A DNA stretch of 39,928 bases, taken from assembly GCA_017508305.1 (NCBI GenBank), contig JAFVZF010000125.1, forward strand, positions 1 to 39,928, given 5' to 3'. Below the pieces are notes generated by a model that worked only from the letters and a program-made list of their open reading frames with translations, was not told where the DNA came from and did not search any database. Positions 8,840 through 16,803 of the stretch are shown piece after piece. The first letter of the stretch is position 1. The number at the start of each line of letters is the position of its first letter. Source of the stretch: Paludibacteraceae bacterium. GTDB lineage: Bacteria; Bacteroidota; Bacteroidia; Bacteroidales; Paludibacteraceae. Position numbers and translations under genes: made by a program.

Positions 8840-11047
8840 TTAGAAAGTAAAGCGCACATTTGCCAATGCGTTAAATCCTGCTTGTGGAAAGTAGTATGCC
8901 TCATCGTAACGCTGTCCACTATATATGGCAGAATAGGCAAAAGCATTGCTGCAATACATACTATTAAATAGGTTATTTAGTAGCACGCCAAAGCGAATAT
9001 TACTTTGCTTGGACAGCTGTAGTGTATACGACAAATCAATCGATGAGATGCAATAGGGATCGATGGTCAAATTATCATTCATGCCATTGGTGATATACTG
9101 TTTACCTACGTATTGTGTGCGCCATACACCTCTAAATCCGTGCGTATGAAAATCGGCATACACACCGGCAATAACAGCAGGAGAATAGGCGATAACTGTT
9201 TTTCCAATGTAGTTAGCCTCTGTTTGCCACGTATCATCATTGTATACGTATTCTGTATAATCGTTAATACAATTTTGACTCAACGTTACATTGCCTCCCA
9301 CGCTCAACCAATCAAGCGGATGCGCATCAACAGTTATTTCGATTCCTCTACGATAGCTGTCGTTCACGTTGGTGTACAAAGCTTCGTAGGTATCCGGATT
9401 TTGTGCCCCCGTAAGAACCAACTGATCTTTGTACCACATGTAGTAGAAGTTGATTCCTGCCGTCACGTACTTGCTTCGCAATTGATACCCAAATTCCAAA
9501 TCCAACAGATGCTCTGCTTTGGGCTGGTTATCCTGTGGTGCATTGGTAAAATCTTTGCGAGTGGGTTCTCTATTGGCAAGTGCCACCGAAGCATAAGCCG
9601 TATGGTATTTTTCAAACTGATAAGTAACACCTACTTTGGGGTTGAAAAAATGAAAGTACTTATCTAAATGCATTTGCAGCATATCGCTTGTGGCATAATC
9701 ATACACATCGTCCTTTCCTGCTATCTTTTGGTTTACAAAACGATACTGCATATCAGCATACAAATAAAATCCCTTAAATGCCTGCCAATTGATCTTTGCA
9801 AAGACATTGCCATCATGCTTAAAAGAGGTATTTCGGTAATATTCAAAGGGTTTTGCAAAGTTACTCGCCGATGCTACCTCTAAAACCTCTCCGTAATGAT
9901 CGCCCCCATACGTGTGCCATGCCACCCCTATATTTAAATCTACCACTTGATTGTTATAGTTGGCAGCACCCACCAAGCCTCCAAAATGGTTGAACATGGC
10001 TTTTTTGCGAACCAAATTACTCTCTTCCAACGGTTTACCATCCTTATCCAACAGTCCCTGCAAGGCATACGTATACAAATCGCGATTGTTTTTGTATTGT
10101 TGATAGTAGCCATCGCCATAGGTATAATGCAAGGTCGCATTGAGTTTCCACAGCGAATTGATGCGATGATTGACCACTAAATGATTGTTGATTTGCAGGT
10201 AATTATCCACCTGATCCTCGTAGAATCCAACTACATTGCCTTCTTTATCGGTAATTTCTCCGCACGGATTATAGCGCCTGTTCTGCTCCATTTGCTCTTT
10301 GGTAATCCCATCCCAAGCATTATAGGTTCTTTCCATTCCACCAAAGGAGAGCAATTTAACCATGGTATTGTCGCTCATATAGGCTGCTTGTAGCATATAG
10401 GAACCCATTTGTGCTGTAGCACGCTCCATGTATCCATCCGAATACACATGCGACAATCTGCCATCTACAGCCCACTTTCCTCCCAACATTCCGGAGGATA
10501 TTCGAACAGCCTGCTTATTGGTATTAAAACTACCATACGACATTTCGGCAGAACTGCCAAAACGCAGCGGCAGCTTATCTGTAGTCATGCTAATAGAGCC
10601 TCCAAATGCGCCCGAGCCATTGGTCGAAGTACCTGCACCACGCTGTACCTGTATCGATCCTACAGACGATAGCAAGTCGGGGGTATCCACCCAATACATC
10701 TTATGACTCTCGGCATCGTTCATGGGAACACCATTCGCAGTTACATTGATCCGTGTTCCATCATATCCACGCATTCTAATGTCCGAATAGCCCACGCCTC
10801 CTCCTGCATCCGATGTTGCTACCATAGAAGGAGTCTGTTGCAACAGATAAGGCACATCTTGCCCGTAATTACCAGATTGGATGGCTTGGTGAGAAAGATC
10901 GGTATAAGCCACCGGTGTTTCCACATTAACGCGTGTTGCTTGCACACTGATCTCTTCTAATTGGTACTGTCGCAACGAATCAACATTTGTTGCCCAACTC
11001 GCCATACAGCAACAAAAAGAAGTAGCAAAATAGTAGATTTTTTTCAT
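8840..11047 (-). CDS. TonB-dependent outer membrane receptor, probably for thiamine
   Basis: Outer-membrane active transporter driven by TonB. The product is 735 residues from ATG 11047, with a signal peptide (MKKIYYFATSFCCCMASWA). A TonB-box-like EEISVQATRV is followed by the plug domain (about 40-150, including DIRMRGYDGTRINVTANGVPMND and VQRGAGTSTNGSGAFGG) and a 22-stranded-type barrel ending in an aromatic residue (NVRFTF). I prefer ATG 11047 over 11056 because a strong AAGGAG lies nine bases before it. The gene is preceded by a TPP riboswitch and followed by a PnuT-type transporter, which supports thiamine or its phosphates as cargo. There is no SusD partner. Confidence 0.9.
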   Translation of the reverse strand: MKKIYYFATSFCCCMASWATNVDSLRQYQLEEISVQATRVNVETPVAYTDLSHQAIQSGNYGQDVPYLLQQTPSMVATSDAGGGVGYSDIRMRGYDGTRINVTANGVPMNDAESHKMYWVDTPDLLSSVGSIQVQRGAGTSTNGSGAFGGSISMTTDKLPLRFGSSAEMSYGSFNTNKQAVRISSGMLGGKWAVDGRLSHVYSDGYMERATAQMGSYMLQAAYMSDNTMVKLLSFGGMERTYNAWDGITKEQMEQNRRYNPCGEITDKEGNVVGFYEDQVDNYLQINNHLVVNHRINSLWKLNATLHYTYGDGYYQQYKNNRDLYTYALQGLLDKDGKPLEESNLVRKKAMFNHFGGLVGAANYNNQVVDLNIGVAWHTYGGDHYGEVLEVASASNFAKPFEYYRNTSFKHDGNVFAKINWQAFKGFYLYADMQYRFVNQKIAGKDDVYDYATSDMLQMHLDKYFHFFNPKVGVTYQFEKYHTAYASVALANREPTRKDFTNAPQDNQPKAEHLLDLEFGYQLRSKYVTAGINFYYMWYKDQLVLTGAQNPDTYEALYTNVNDSYRRGIEITVDAHPLDWLSVGGNVTLSQNCINDYTEYVYNDDTWQTEANYIGKTVIAYSPAVIAGVYADFHTHGFRGVWRTQYVGKQYITNGMNDNLTIDPYCISSIDLSYTLQLSKQSNIRFGVLLNNLFNSMYCSNAFAYSAIYSGQRYDEAYYFPQAGFNALANVRFTF

Positions 11048-11055
11048 ACTAAACA

Positions 11056-11064
11056 TCTCCTTTT
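11056..11064 (-). promoter_or_regulatory. Strong Shine-Dalgarno of the TonB receptor gene
   Basis: AAAAGGAGA on the minus strand lies at good spacing before ATG 11047. Such strong sites are rare in this window. It is complementary to bases 11095-11102 directly behind the TPP aptamer, which suggests translational control. Confidence 0.75.
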
Positions 11065-11099
11065 CTTTTTGAAGTTAAACAATAAATGATACACAAAGG

Positions 11100-11186
11100 A
11101 GACGCACTATTCCCGGTTTCGGCATTATCCGTATCCGGTTCAATGGGTATAATCTCAGCCTGAAGGTAAGGCACCCCCTATGGATC
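11100..11186 (-). promoter_or_regulatory. TPP riboswitch (THI element)
   Basis: On the minus strand the conserved aptamer blocks appear in order: GGGGTGCC, then GGCTGAGA with following ACCC, then GAACCGGATACGGATAATGCC, then GGGA. These match the thiamine pyrophosphate aptamer consensus (CUGAGA core and GGAUAAUGCC core). It lies about 50 bases upstream of the receptor start, and transcription would begin near 11207. The next eight bases after the aptamer can pair with the gene's Shine-Dalgarno, so the switch probably acts on translation, lowering receptor and PnuT synthesis when TPP is plentiful. Confidence 0.95.
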
Positions 11187-11213
11187 TAAAATGTAAGAAA
11201 TTTCTTTACGCCG

Positions 11214-11221
11214 CAAAAGTA
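11214..11221 (-). promoter_or_regulatory. -7 element upstream of TPP riboswitch
   Basis: TACTTTTG on the minus strand matches TAnnTTTG and is placed correctly, about 30 bases before the aptamer. The -33 element is not recognisable. Confidence 0.6.
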
Positions 11222-11245
11222 CGTATTTTTCTAAAAAGAACTACT

Positions 11246-13015
11246 TTATTCGTCCGAAAATTCTATCAATACACTACGATACGCACTAAAAATCTTTGAT
11301 TTCGAAACATATCCAACGTATTTTTCGCCATCTACAACAGGTAAATTCCATGCATTACTTCGCTCAAATTTTTCCATAACGAGTTCCATCGCATCGTTCA
11401 CATCTACCCTTTCGGAAGGAGACACCATCAGTTTTTGTACCGTAAAACGTTGGTACAACTCGGGGCGGAACATGATGTTTCTTATTTCTTCCACCCGCAC
11501 CTCGCCCAAATAGTTACCATCCGAATCCAAGACAGGAAATACATTTCTACTACACGACGACATGATTTTAACCAAATCGCCTAAGGTCGCTTGCGGACTT
11601 ATGGGACGCATGTCGGTTTCTATAACATTGGTCGTTTTGAGCTGTATCAATACGGCTTTATCTTTATGGTGGGTTACCAATTCGCCCTTTTGCGCCAATC
11701 GCATGGCATACAAACTATGGGGTTCAAACACATAAATGGTAATAAACGAAATAACAGACACTATCATCAAAGGCATAAACAGCTCGTAGCCACCCGATAG
11801 CTCGGCGGTCAAAAAGATGCCGGTAAGTGGCGCATGCATGATACCAGACATCAACCCTGCCATTCCTGCCAACGCAAAATTTTGGGCAGGCAATTGCACA
11901 CCCACCATCTCCAAAATCAAGACCAAAATGTATCCTGTTATACATCCCACAAACAACGAGGGAGCGAACAAACCGCCTGTTCCCCCTGCGCCATTGGTAG
12001 CTGCCGAGGCAAATATTTTGAGCAATACTATCAGCAACAAATAAAAGATGACAAAGTAATCGTTAAAACGATACTCGTAAAACAAACTATTTTCTAACAG
12101 CTCGGTATGATGCAGGTTGAGCAAATTATTGATCGATTCGTACCCCTCGCCATACAATGGAGGAAGCAAAAAGATAAGCAAACTCAACATTACCCCACCC
12201 AACAGCAACTTTTTCCACGGTTTTTCCAACTTTCTAAAAATACCTTCCATCCAGTTCATGCCACGCGTAAAGTAAAGCGATACAAACCCACATAAAATGC
12301 CCAACAACACGTAATAAGGTATACGATCCAATACGAAATTTTCGCTTTGCAACGGAAACATAACAGCATCGCCCATCAATAGGTACGAAACCGAAGTCGC
12401 GGTTACAGAAGAAATAAGCAAAGGAACTATTGAATAGAAGGTCATGTCCAACATCAATACCTCTAACGTAAAAGCAATGCCGGTAATTGGTGCTTTAAAG
12501 ATGCCACTAATAGCCCCTGCTGCCCCGCAACCCACCATGAGCATCAAGGTCTTTTGGTCCATTTTAAAGGCTCTTCCCAGATTAGAGCCTATGGCTGCGC
12601 CCGTCAGCACCACTGGCGATTCGGCCCCTACCGACCCCCCAAAGCCAATCGTAATCGAACTTGCTACAACCGAGCTCCATACATTGTGCAATTTAATAAT
12701 GCTTTTACGTTGCGAGATGGCATATAATATTTTGGTAACACCATGGCTGATATCATCCTTTACTACATAGCGCACAAACAAACTCGCCAATCCAATACCG
12801 ATAATCGGATACAACAAGTACAACCAGTTTTCCGAATAAAACGTAAAATTAATCGTCAATAGATGCTGTATACCATGAATGGCCCACTTAAGTAAGCAAG
12901 CTGCCAATGCTGTCAGTATCCCCACCAACAGACTCAATAGCATAATAAAACGCTGCTGCGAGATATTTTTAGCTCGCCAATCCAATAATTGTGTAAATAG
13001 TTGAGATACTGCCAT
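11246..13015 (-). CDS. ClC-family chloride channel/transporter with CBS domains
   Basis: Integral membrane chloride channel or Cl-/H+ exchanger. The protein is 589 residues. The voltage-gated ClC core spans about 20-440 with many helices. It contains GFGGSVGAESPVVLTGAAIG, the equivalent of the GREGP filter loop with its gating glutamate, then KAPITGIAFTLE and GTGGLFAPSLFVG. The Ser-containing filter loop appears as DDISHGV. Two CBS domains occupy about 465-585 (from ETDMRPISPQATLGDLV to VDGEKYVGYVSKSKIF) and probably sense adenine nucleotides. Its ATG overlaps the stop of the sugar transferase gene (TAATG), so the two are cotranslated. Transporter versus channel cannot be decided here. Confidence 0.93.
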   Translation of the reverse strand: MAVSQLFTQLLDWRAKNISQQRFIMLLSLLVGILTALAACLLKWAIHGIQHLLTINFTFYSENWLYLLYPIIGIGLASLFVRYVVKDDISHGVTKILYAISQRKSIIKLHNVWSSVVASSITIGFGGSVGAESPVVLTGAAIGSNLGRAFKMDQKTLMLMVGCGAAGAISGIFKAPITGIAFTLEVLMLDMTFYSIVPLLISSVTATSVSYLLMGDAVMFPLQSENFVLDRIPYYVLLGILCGFVSLYFTRGMNWMEGIFRKLEKPWKKLLLGGVMLSLLIFLLPPLYGEGYESINNLLNLHHTELLENSLFYEYRFNDYFVIFYLLLIVLLKIFASAATNGAGGTGGLFAPSLFVGCITGYILVLILEMVGVQLPAQNFALAGMAGLMSGIMHAPLTGIFLTAELSGGYELFMPLMIVSVISFITIYVFEPHSLYAMRLAQKGELVTHHKDKAVLIQLKTTNVIETDMRPISPQATLGDLVKIMSSCSRNVFPVLDSDGNYLGEVRVEEIRNIMFRPELYQRFTVQKLMVSPSERVDVNDAMELVMEKFERSNAWNLPVVDGEKYVGYVSKSKIFSAYRSVLIEFSDE

Positions 13016-14421
13016 TACATCCCCTTTCCCATAAAAATGGTTCTTATGGTATATATCAATATTTTAACATCAAATGCCAACGACATTTTATCCAAATACA
13101 ACAGCTCGTAATTAACCCGCTCCAGCATTTTTTCGATGGTATTGGCATAACCATATTTGACCATGCCAAGTGAGGTAATTCCCGGTCTAATTTTACTCAA
13201 CAGGTAGTAGTACGGAGCTTGTTGCGCAATTTTTTCGATATAGAAAGCACGCTCTGGACGGGGTCCTACCACCGACATGTCTCCTTTCAACACATTGTAA
13301 AATTGAGGCAATTCGTCAATTCGGTATTTCCGCATAAAACGACCGATAGGCGTTATTCTCGTATCCGTTTCGGACGATAGTTGCGGCCCGTCTTTTTCCG
13401 CATCCAATCGCATGCTTCGTAGCTTATAAATGGTAAACGGGCGACCTCTTTGCCCAATGCGTTCCTGCTTAAACAGTGGTTTTTTCCCAATACCAATACA
13501 CAATAACGCCATCATAGGGAATGTAAGCAGCAGGGCGATTGTAGAAAATACCACATCAAACACACGTTTTACATTTCTTTGCCATGCCGGCATATGGCAG
13601 GTGGTTATATCTACCAAAGGGATGCCATGCACATGGTTTAACTCCACCGAACCTTTCAGCCAATCGTACTGCTTGGGCATGACCTTTATGGTCAATGTAC
13701 GATAGCGGAACGTAGCGATAAGCTTGTACACCTCTATAGGACGCACTTTTTCGTCGGCAATAATAATGACCGACACCTGCATTTGCTCTACCAACTCATT
13801 TAAATCTTCCCATTTGCCCACGCACGCACTCTCCATGATCGAGCATTCATCCTCTTCTGCCACTTTTACATAGCCCAACACATGATGTCCCGAGTACCTT
13901 AGCTTTGACTCCTCTGCCCTGATTTGTTGTGCCATCTTGCCCACTCCAACAACAAGAGTAGGTTGGGTTATGGAACCTTGCCTAATTTTGCGTATCGTAA
14001 AACTGGTTATCAGCAATCGAAAGGCGTATGTAAAACCAAACTGCAAACAAAAGAGCAGCAAGAAAGATACGTAAAAGTAAGAAAATCCGACCTCGTTAAT
14101 AGGGTCGTCCAACACGATGCTAAAAAACAGCAAGAGCACCCCCAAAAAGGTAACCACAAAGGTGGTAATCAACTCATTAAGCCGCGATCTAAATACCAAT
14201 ACCTTTCTATTATAGTAGCCTGACAACCAATGAATAGCAAACCAAAACAACGGAATCAATGGCAAAACAATCCGAGCATTGTACTGAGGATTTATCAAAT
14301 GAAATCCCATTTGCAAATCGTCAATTTCCATGCGACGAAAAGCATAAAACAACGACCAAGCGACCAATGCAGCTATGGCATCGGCCAACACATACTTGTA
14401 TCGTTGCTTTGTTTCGTTCAT
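13015..14421 (-). CDS. Polyprenyl-phosphate sugar phosphotransferase (exopolysaccharide initiation)
   Basis: Transfers a sugar phosphate from a nucleotide sugar to undecaprenyl phosphate, the first step of building a surface polysaccharide repeat. The protein is 468 residues. There are four to five N-terminal transmembrane segments (to about 130), a cytoplasmic Rossmann-like CoA-binding-type domain (about 145-265), one membrane segment (FDVVFSTIALLLTFPMMALL), and the bacterial sugar transferase domain with KLRSMR, the DELPQFYNVLKGDMSVVGPRPE block and a C-terminal PGIT segment. No other polysaccharide genes are nearby, so it is an isolated member, like some capsule or O-antigen initiators encoded away from their clusters. 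It sits three bases after the TsaC gene. Confidence 0.92.
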   Translation of the reverse strand: MNETKQRYKYVLADAIAALVAWSLFYAFRRMEIDDLQMGFHLINPQYNARIVLPLIPLFWFAIHWLSGYYNRKVLVFRSRLNELITTFVVTFLGVLLLFFSIVLDDPINEVGFSYFYVSFLLLFCLQFGFTYAFRLLITSFTIRKIRQGSITQPTLVVGVGKMAQQIRAEESKLRYSGHHVLGYVKVAEEDECSIMESACVGKWEDLNELVEQMQVSVIIIADEKVRPIEVYKLIATFRYRTLTIKVMPKQYDWLKGSVELNHVHGIPLVDITTCHMPAWQRNVKRVFDVVFSTIALLLTFPMMALLCIGIGKKPLFKQERIGQRGRPFTIYKLRSMRLDAEKDGPQLSSETDTRITPIGRFMRKYRIDELPQFYNVLKGDMSVVGPRPERAFYIEKIAQQAPYYYLLSKIRPGITSLGMVKYGYANTIEKMLERVNYELLYLDKMSLAFDVKILIYTIRTIFMGKGM

Positions 14422-14424
14422 CGT

Positions 14425-14985
14425 TTATTCTCTAATGATGACAAATGTACCATTTTTTTCAAATTTGATAATTGATGAGGGCTGTTTTTTTTCCGTATCA
14501 TGTTGTCCTTTTTGCACCACGTAATCGACACCGTTTTTGATTTCGTCGGCAATTTCGTCAAAAGTAGCAGGAGTTGGCTGCCCACTGATATTGGCAGAGG
14601 TTGACACAAGCAGTTTCTTAAATTGTTGGCATAAACGTTTTGAAAACGGCTCGTTGGTAATGCGAATGCCTATACTTCCGTCGTCTGCCAACAAATTGGT
14701 CGCAACATTTTTACCTTGTGGATAAATAATGGTCAACGGACGATTCGCATATTCTACCAAATCCCACACCACATCAGGAATTTCTTGCACATGAGCGGCA
14801 ACTTTTGCCATACTATCCGTAAGCAAAAGCATCGCTTTGCTATCGACACGCCTTTTTAACTCATAAATTCTTTTTACTGCCTCTTCGTTGGTAGCGTCGC
14901 AGCCTATTCCCCAAACGGTATCGGTAGGATACAATATAATGCCACCAGAGCGCAACACCTCTACTATTTTTTTTATTTCTTCCAT
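14425..14985 (-). CDS. tsaC: L-threonylcarbamoyladenylate synthase (Sua5/TsaC)
   Basis: Makes threonylcarbamoyl-AMP from threonine, bicarbonate and ATP for the t6A modification at position 37 of tRNAs that read ANN codons. The protein is 186 residues, a single YrdC domain without the C-terminal Sua5 extension. Key motifs are GGIILYPTDTVWGIGCD, a lysine/arginine-rich loop (ELKRRVDSKAM), IRITNEPF and the diagnostic STSANISG. It is first in the operon with the sugar transferase and ClC genes, behind a consensus promoter. This copy, rather than the YciO-like protein at 6051-6659, carries all the signature residues. Confidence 0.92.
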   Translation of the reverse strand: MEEIKKIVEVLRSGGIILYPTDTVWGIGCDATNEEAVKRIYELKRRVDSKAMLLLTDSMAKVAAHVQEIPDVVWDLVEYANRPLTIIYPQGKNVATNLLADDGSIGIRITNEPFSKRLCQQFKKLLVSTSANISGQPTPATFDEIADEIKNGVDYVVQKGQHDTEKKQPSSIIKFEKNGTFVIIRE

Positions 14986-15020
14986 CTATATCAAAAAAAA
15001 TACCTAACTTTACCCGATGT

Positions 15021-15036
15021 ATTTGCGAGAGCAAAT
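15021..15036. repeat. Inverted repeat overlapping the tsaC -7 box
   Basis: ATTTGC and GCAAAT are separated by GAGA, forming a 6-bp perfect dyad that covers the -7 box and probable start site of the minus-strand operon. It also lies about 40 bases before recJ on the plus strand. It may be an operator or a 5' hairpin; chance cannot be excluded in AT-rich sequence. Confidence 0.4.
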
Positions 15037-15062
15037 TTACACATTCTATCGCTATAAACAAA
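15032..15062 (-). promoter_or_regulatory. Consensus Bacteroidota promoter of the tsaC operon
   Basis: On the minus strand TTTG at 15062-15059, exactly 19 bases, then TAAATTTG at 15039-15032. Both boxes are perfect matches to the TTTG-N19-TAnnTTTG consensus. An inverted repeat (ATTTGC-GAGA-GCAAAT, 15021-15036) overlaps the -7 box. Confidence 0.88.
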
Positions 15063-15072
15063 CAAAAATAAT

Positions 15073-16803
15073 ATGCTTCGAAATTGGATTGTTAATAAAT
15101 TAACCGACCAAGAAGAATCATGTAGAAGAAACCTATCACAACAGCTCAACATTTCCGGAACACTGGCCAAACTTTTGGTACAAAGAGGAATTAAAACCTA
15201 CGAAGAAGCCAAAGCATTCTTTCGTCCTGAGGTTGGATTGCTACACGATCCCTTTTTGCTCAATGACATGGACAAGGCAGTAGAACGACTGAATCGTGCC
15301 TTGCAACAAAATGAAAAAATTTTGGTATACGGAGATTATGATGTAGATGGAACAACTGCAGTTGCGTTGGTCTACAAATTTCTTCAGCACTTTTCTTCCA
15401 ATATTGACTTTTACATTCCCGATCGCAACGATGAGGGATATGGCGTATCTTACAAAGGCATTGATTTTGCTGCCGAGAATGATTTTGGGCTGATTATCGT
15501 CTTGGACTGCGGCATTAAAGCCATCGAAAAGGTGGCATATGCTACCGAGAAAGGTGTCGATATTATCATTTGTGACCACCATACTCCTGACGATATATTG
15601 CCCAAGGCGGTTGCAGTCTTAGACCCCAAACGAGTGGATTCTACCTATCCATACGGACATCTCTCCGGCTGCGGTGTGGGCTTTAAGTTGGTACAAGCCT
15701 TTGCCTTACAGAACCATGTAGGATGGGACAAGCTACAGCCACTTTTAGACCTATTAGCAGTGAGTATTGCCTCTGACATCGTGCCCATTACAGGCGAAAA
15801 CCGCGCACTCATGCATTTAGGGCTCAAGCAACTCAATTCATCGCCCAGCATGGGGCTCAAAGCCATTATGGATTTGTGCGAACTTACCGACACCAAGGTA
15901 ACTACCAGCGATATTGTCTTTAAAATAGGTCCACGCATCAACGCATCCGGCAGAATGAGTTCCGGAAGAGAGGCGGTCGAGCTATTGGTTGCCAATCACG
16001 AAGAAACGGCGCGAAGAAAAAGCGAGAGCATAGACCAGTATAACCAACTTCGCAAGGATTTAGACAAGCAAGCCACCGAAGAAGCTCGTAAATACATAGA
16101 CGCTACGCCAAAAGATGAGCGCACTTCTTCTATTGTGGTATACAACCAAGAATGGAACAAGGGTGTTATTGGCATTGTCGCCTCCCGTCTTAGCGAGCAT
16201 TACTACAAACCGGCAGTGGTTTTAACCCTATCCAATGGTTTTGCAACCGGTTCTGCGCGTTCGGTCATAGGATTTGATTTATACAAAGCCATCGACTCGT
16301 GTCGCGATCTTTTGGAAAACTTTGGCGGACACACCTACGCAGCCGGGCTCACTCTACGCTTGGAAAACATTGCAGAATTCAAAGAACGTTTTCAGCAATA
16401 TGTCGAACAACACCTCAACGAAGAGTTACAAACGCCGCAAATTGATATTGACACCGAATTGCATTTTGCCGAAATCAACCATTCGTTTTTTGCCACGTTG
16501 CAACAATTTGCCCCATTCGGCCCAGACAACAGCAAACCTGTTTTTGTCACGTACAACGTCATTGACCACCTGCACCGTTGCCGTTTGGTCGGTCAGGGCA
16601 ACAAACACATAAAATTGGACGTTAGAGACATCACAGGCGGACCTGCCATGAGTGGCATCGCTTTCAATGCCCATGATGCCGAAAACACCATCAAATACAT
16701 CAATAGTGGATTGCCTTTTCATATCTGCTACACCCTTGAGGAAAATAACTTCAATGGCAAAAAAAGCATACAGTTGATGATAAAAGATATTAAGATTCCC
16801 TAA
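15073..16803 (+). CDS. recJ: Single-stranded-DNA-specific exonuclease RecJ
   Basis: 5'-3' exonuclease on single-stranded DNA, working in recombinational and mismatch repair. The protein is 576 residues, the usual length. The DHH phosphoesterase core shows GDYDVDG at 87-93, LDCGI near 145 and DHH at 168-170. The DHHA1 domain follows with the GFDLYKAIDSCRDLLENFGGH region near 395-417, which includes the GGH motif, and an OB-fold closes the C-terminus. It starts a plus-strand repair/processing group; recQ begins immediately after its stop. It is divergent from the tsaC operon, with 87 bases between. No clear plus-strand promoter was recognised there. Confidence 0.96.
   Translation: MLRNWIVNKLTDQEESCRRNLSQQLNISGTLAKLLVQRGIKTYEEAKAFFRPEVGLLHDPFLLNDMDKAVERLNRALQQNEKILVYGDYDVDGTTAVALVYKFLQHFSSNIDFYIPDRNDEGYGVSYKGIDFAAENDFGLIIVLDCGIKAIEKVAYATEKGVDIIICDHHTPDDILPKAVAVLDPKRVDSTYPYGHLSGCGVGFKLVQAFALQNHVGWDKLQPLLDLLAVSIASDIVPITGENRALMHLGLKQLNSSPSMGLKAIMDLCELTDTKVTTSDIVFKIGPRINASGRMSSGREAVELLVANHEETARRKSESIDQYNQLRKDLDKQATEEARKYIDATPKDERTSSIVVYNQEWNKGVIGIVASRLSEHYYKPAVVLTLSNGFATGSARSVIGFDLYKAIDSCRDLLENFGGHTYAAGLTLRLENIAEFKERFQQYVEQHLNEELQTPQIDIDTELHFAEINHSFFATLQQFAPFGPDNSKPVFVTYNVIDHLHRCRLVGQGNKHIKLDVRDITGGPAMSGIAFNAHDAENTIKYINSGLPFHICYTLEENNFNGKKSIQLMIKDIKIP

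Noticed and set aside
9113-9883. Long open frames on the plus strand within the TonB receptor region (up to 184 codons)
   Set aside because: They lie antisense to a clear TonB receptor, have no recognisable protein features and no promoter; they are shadow frames.
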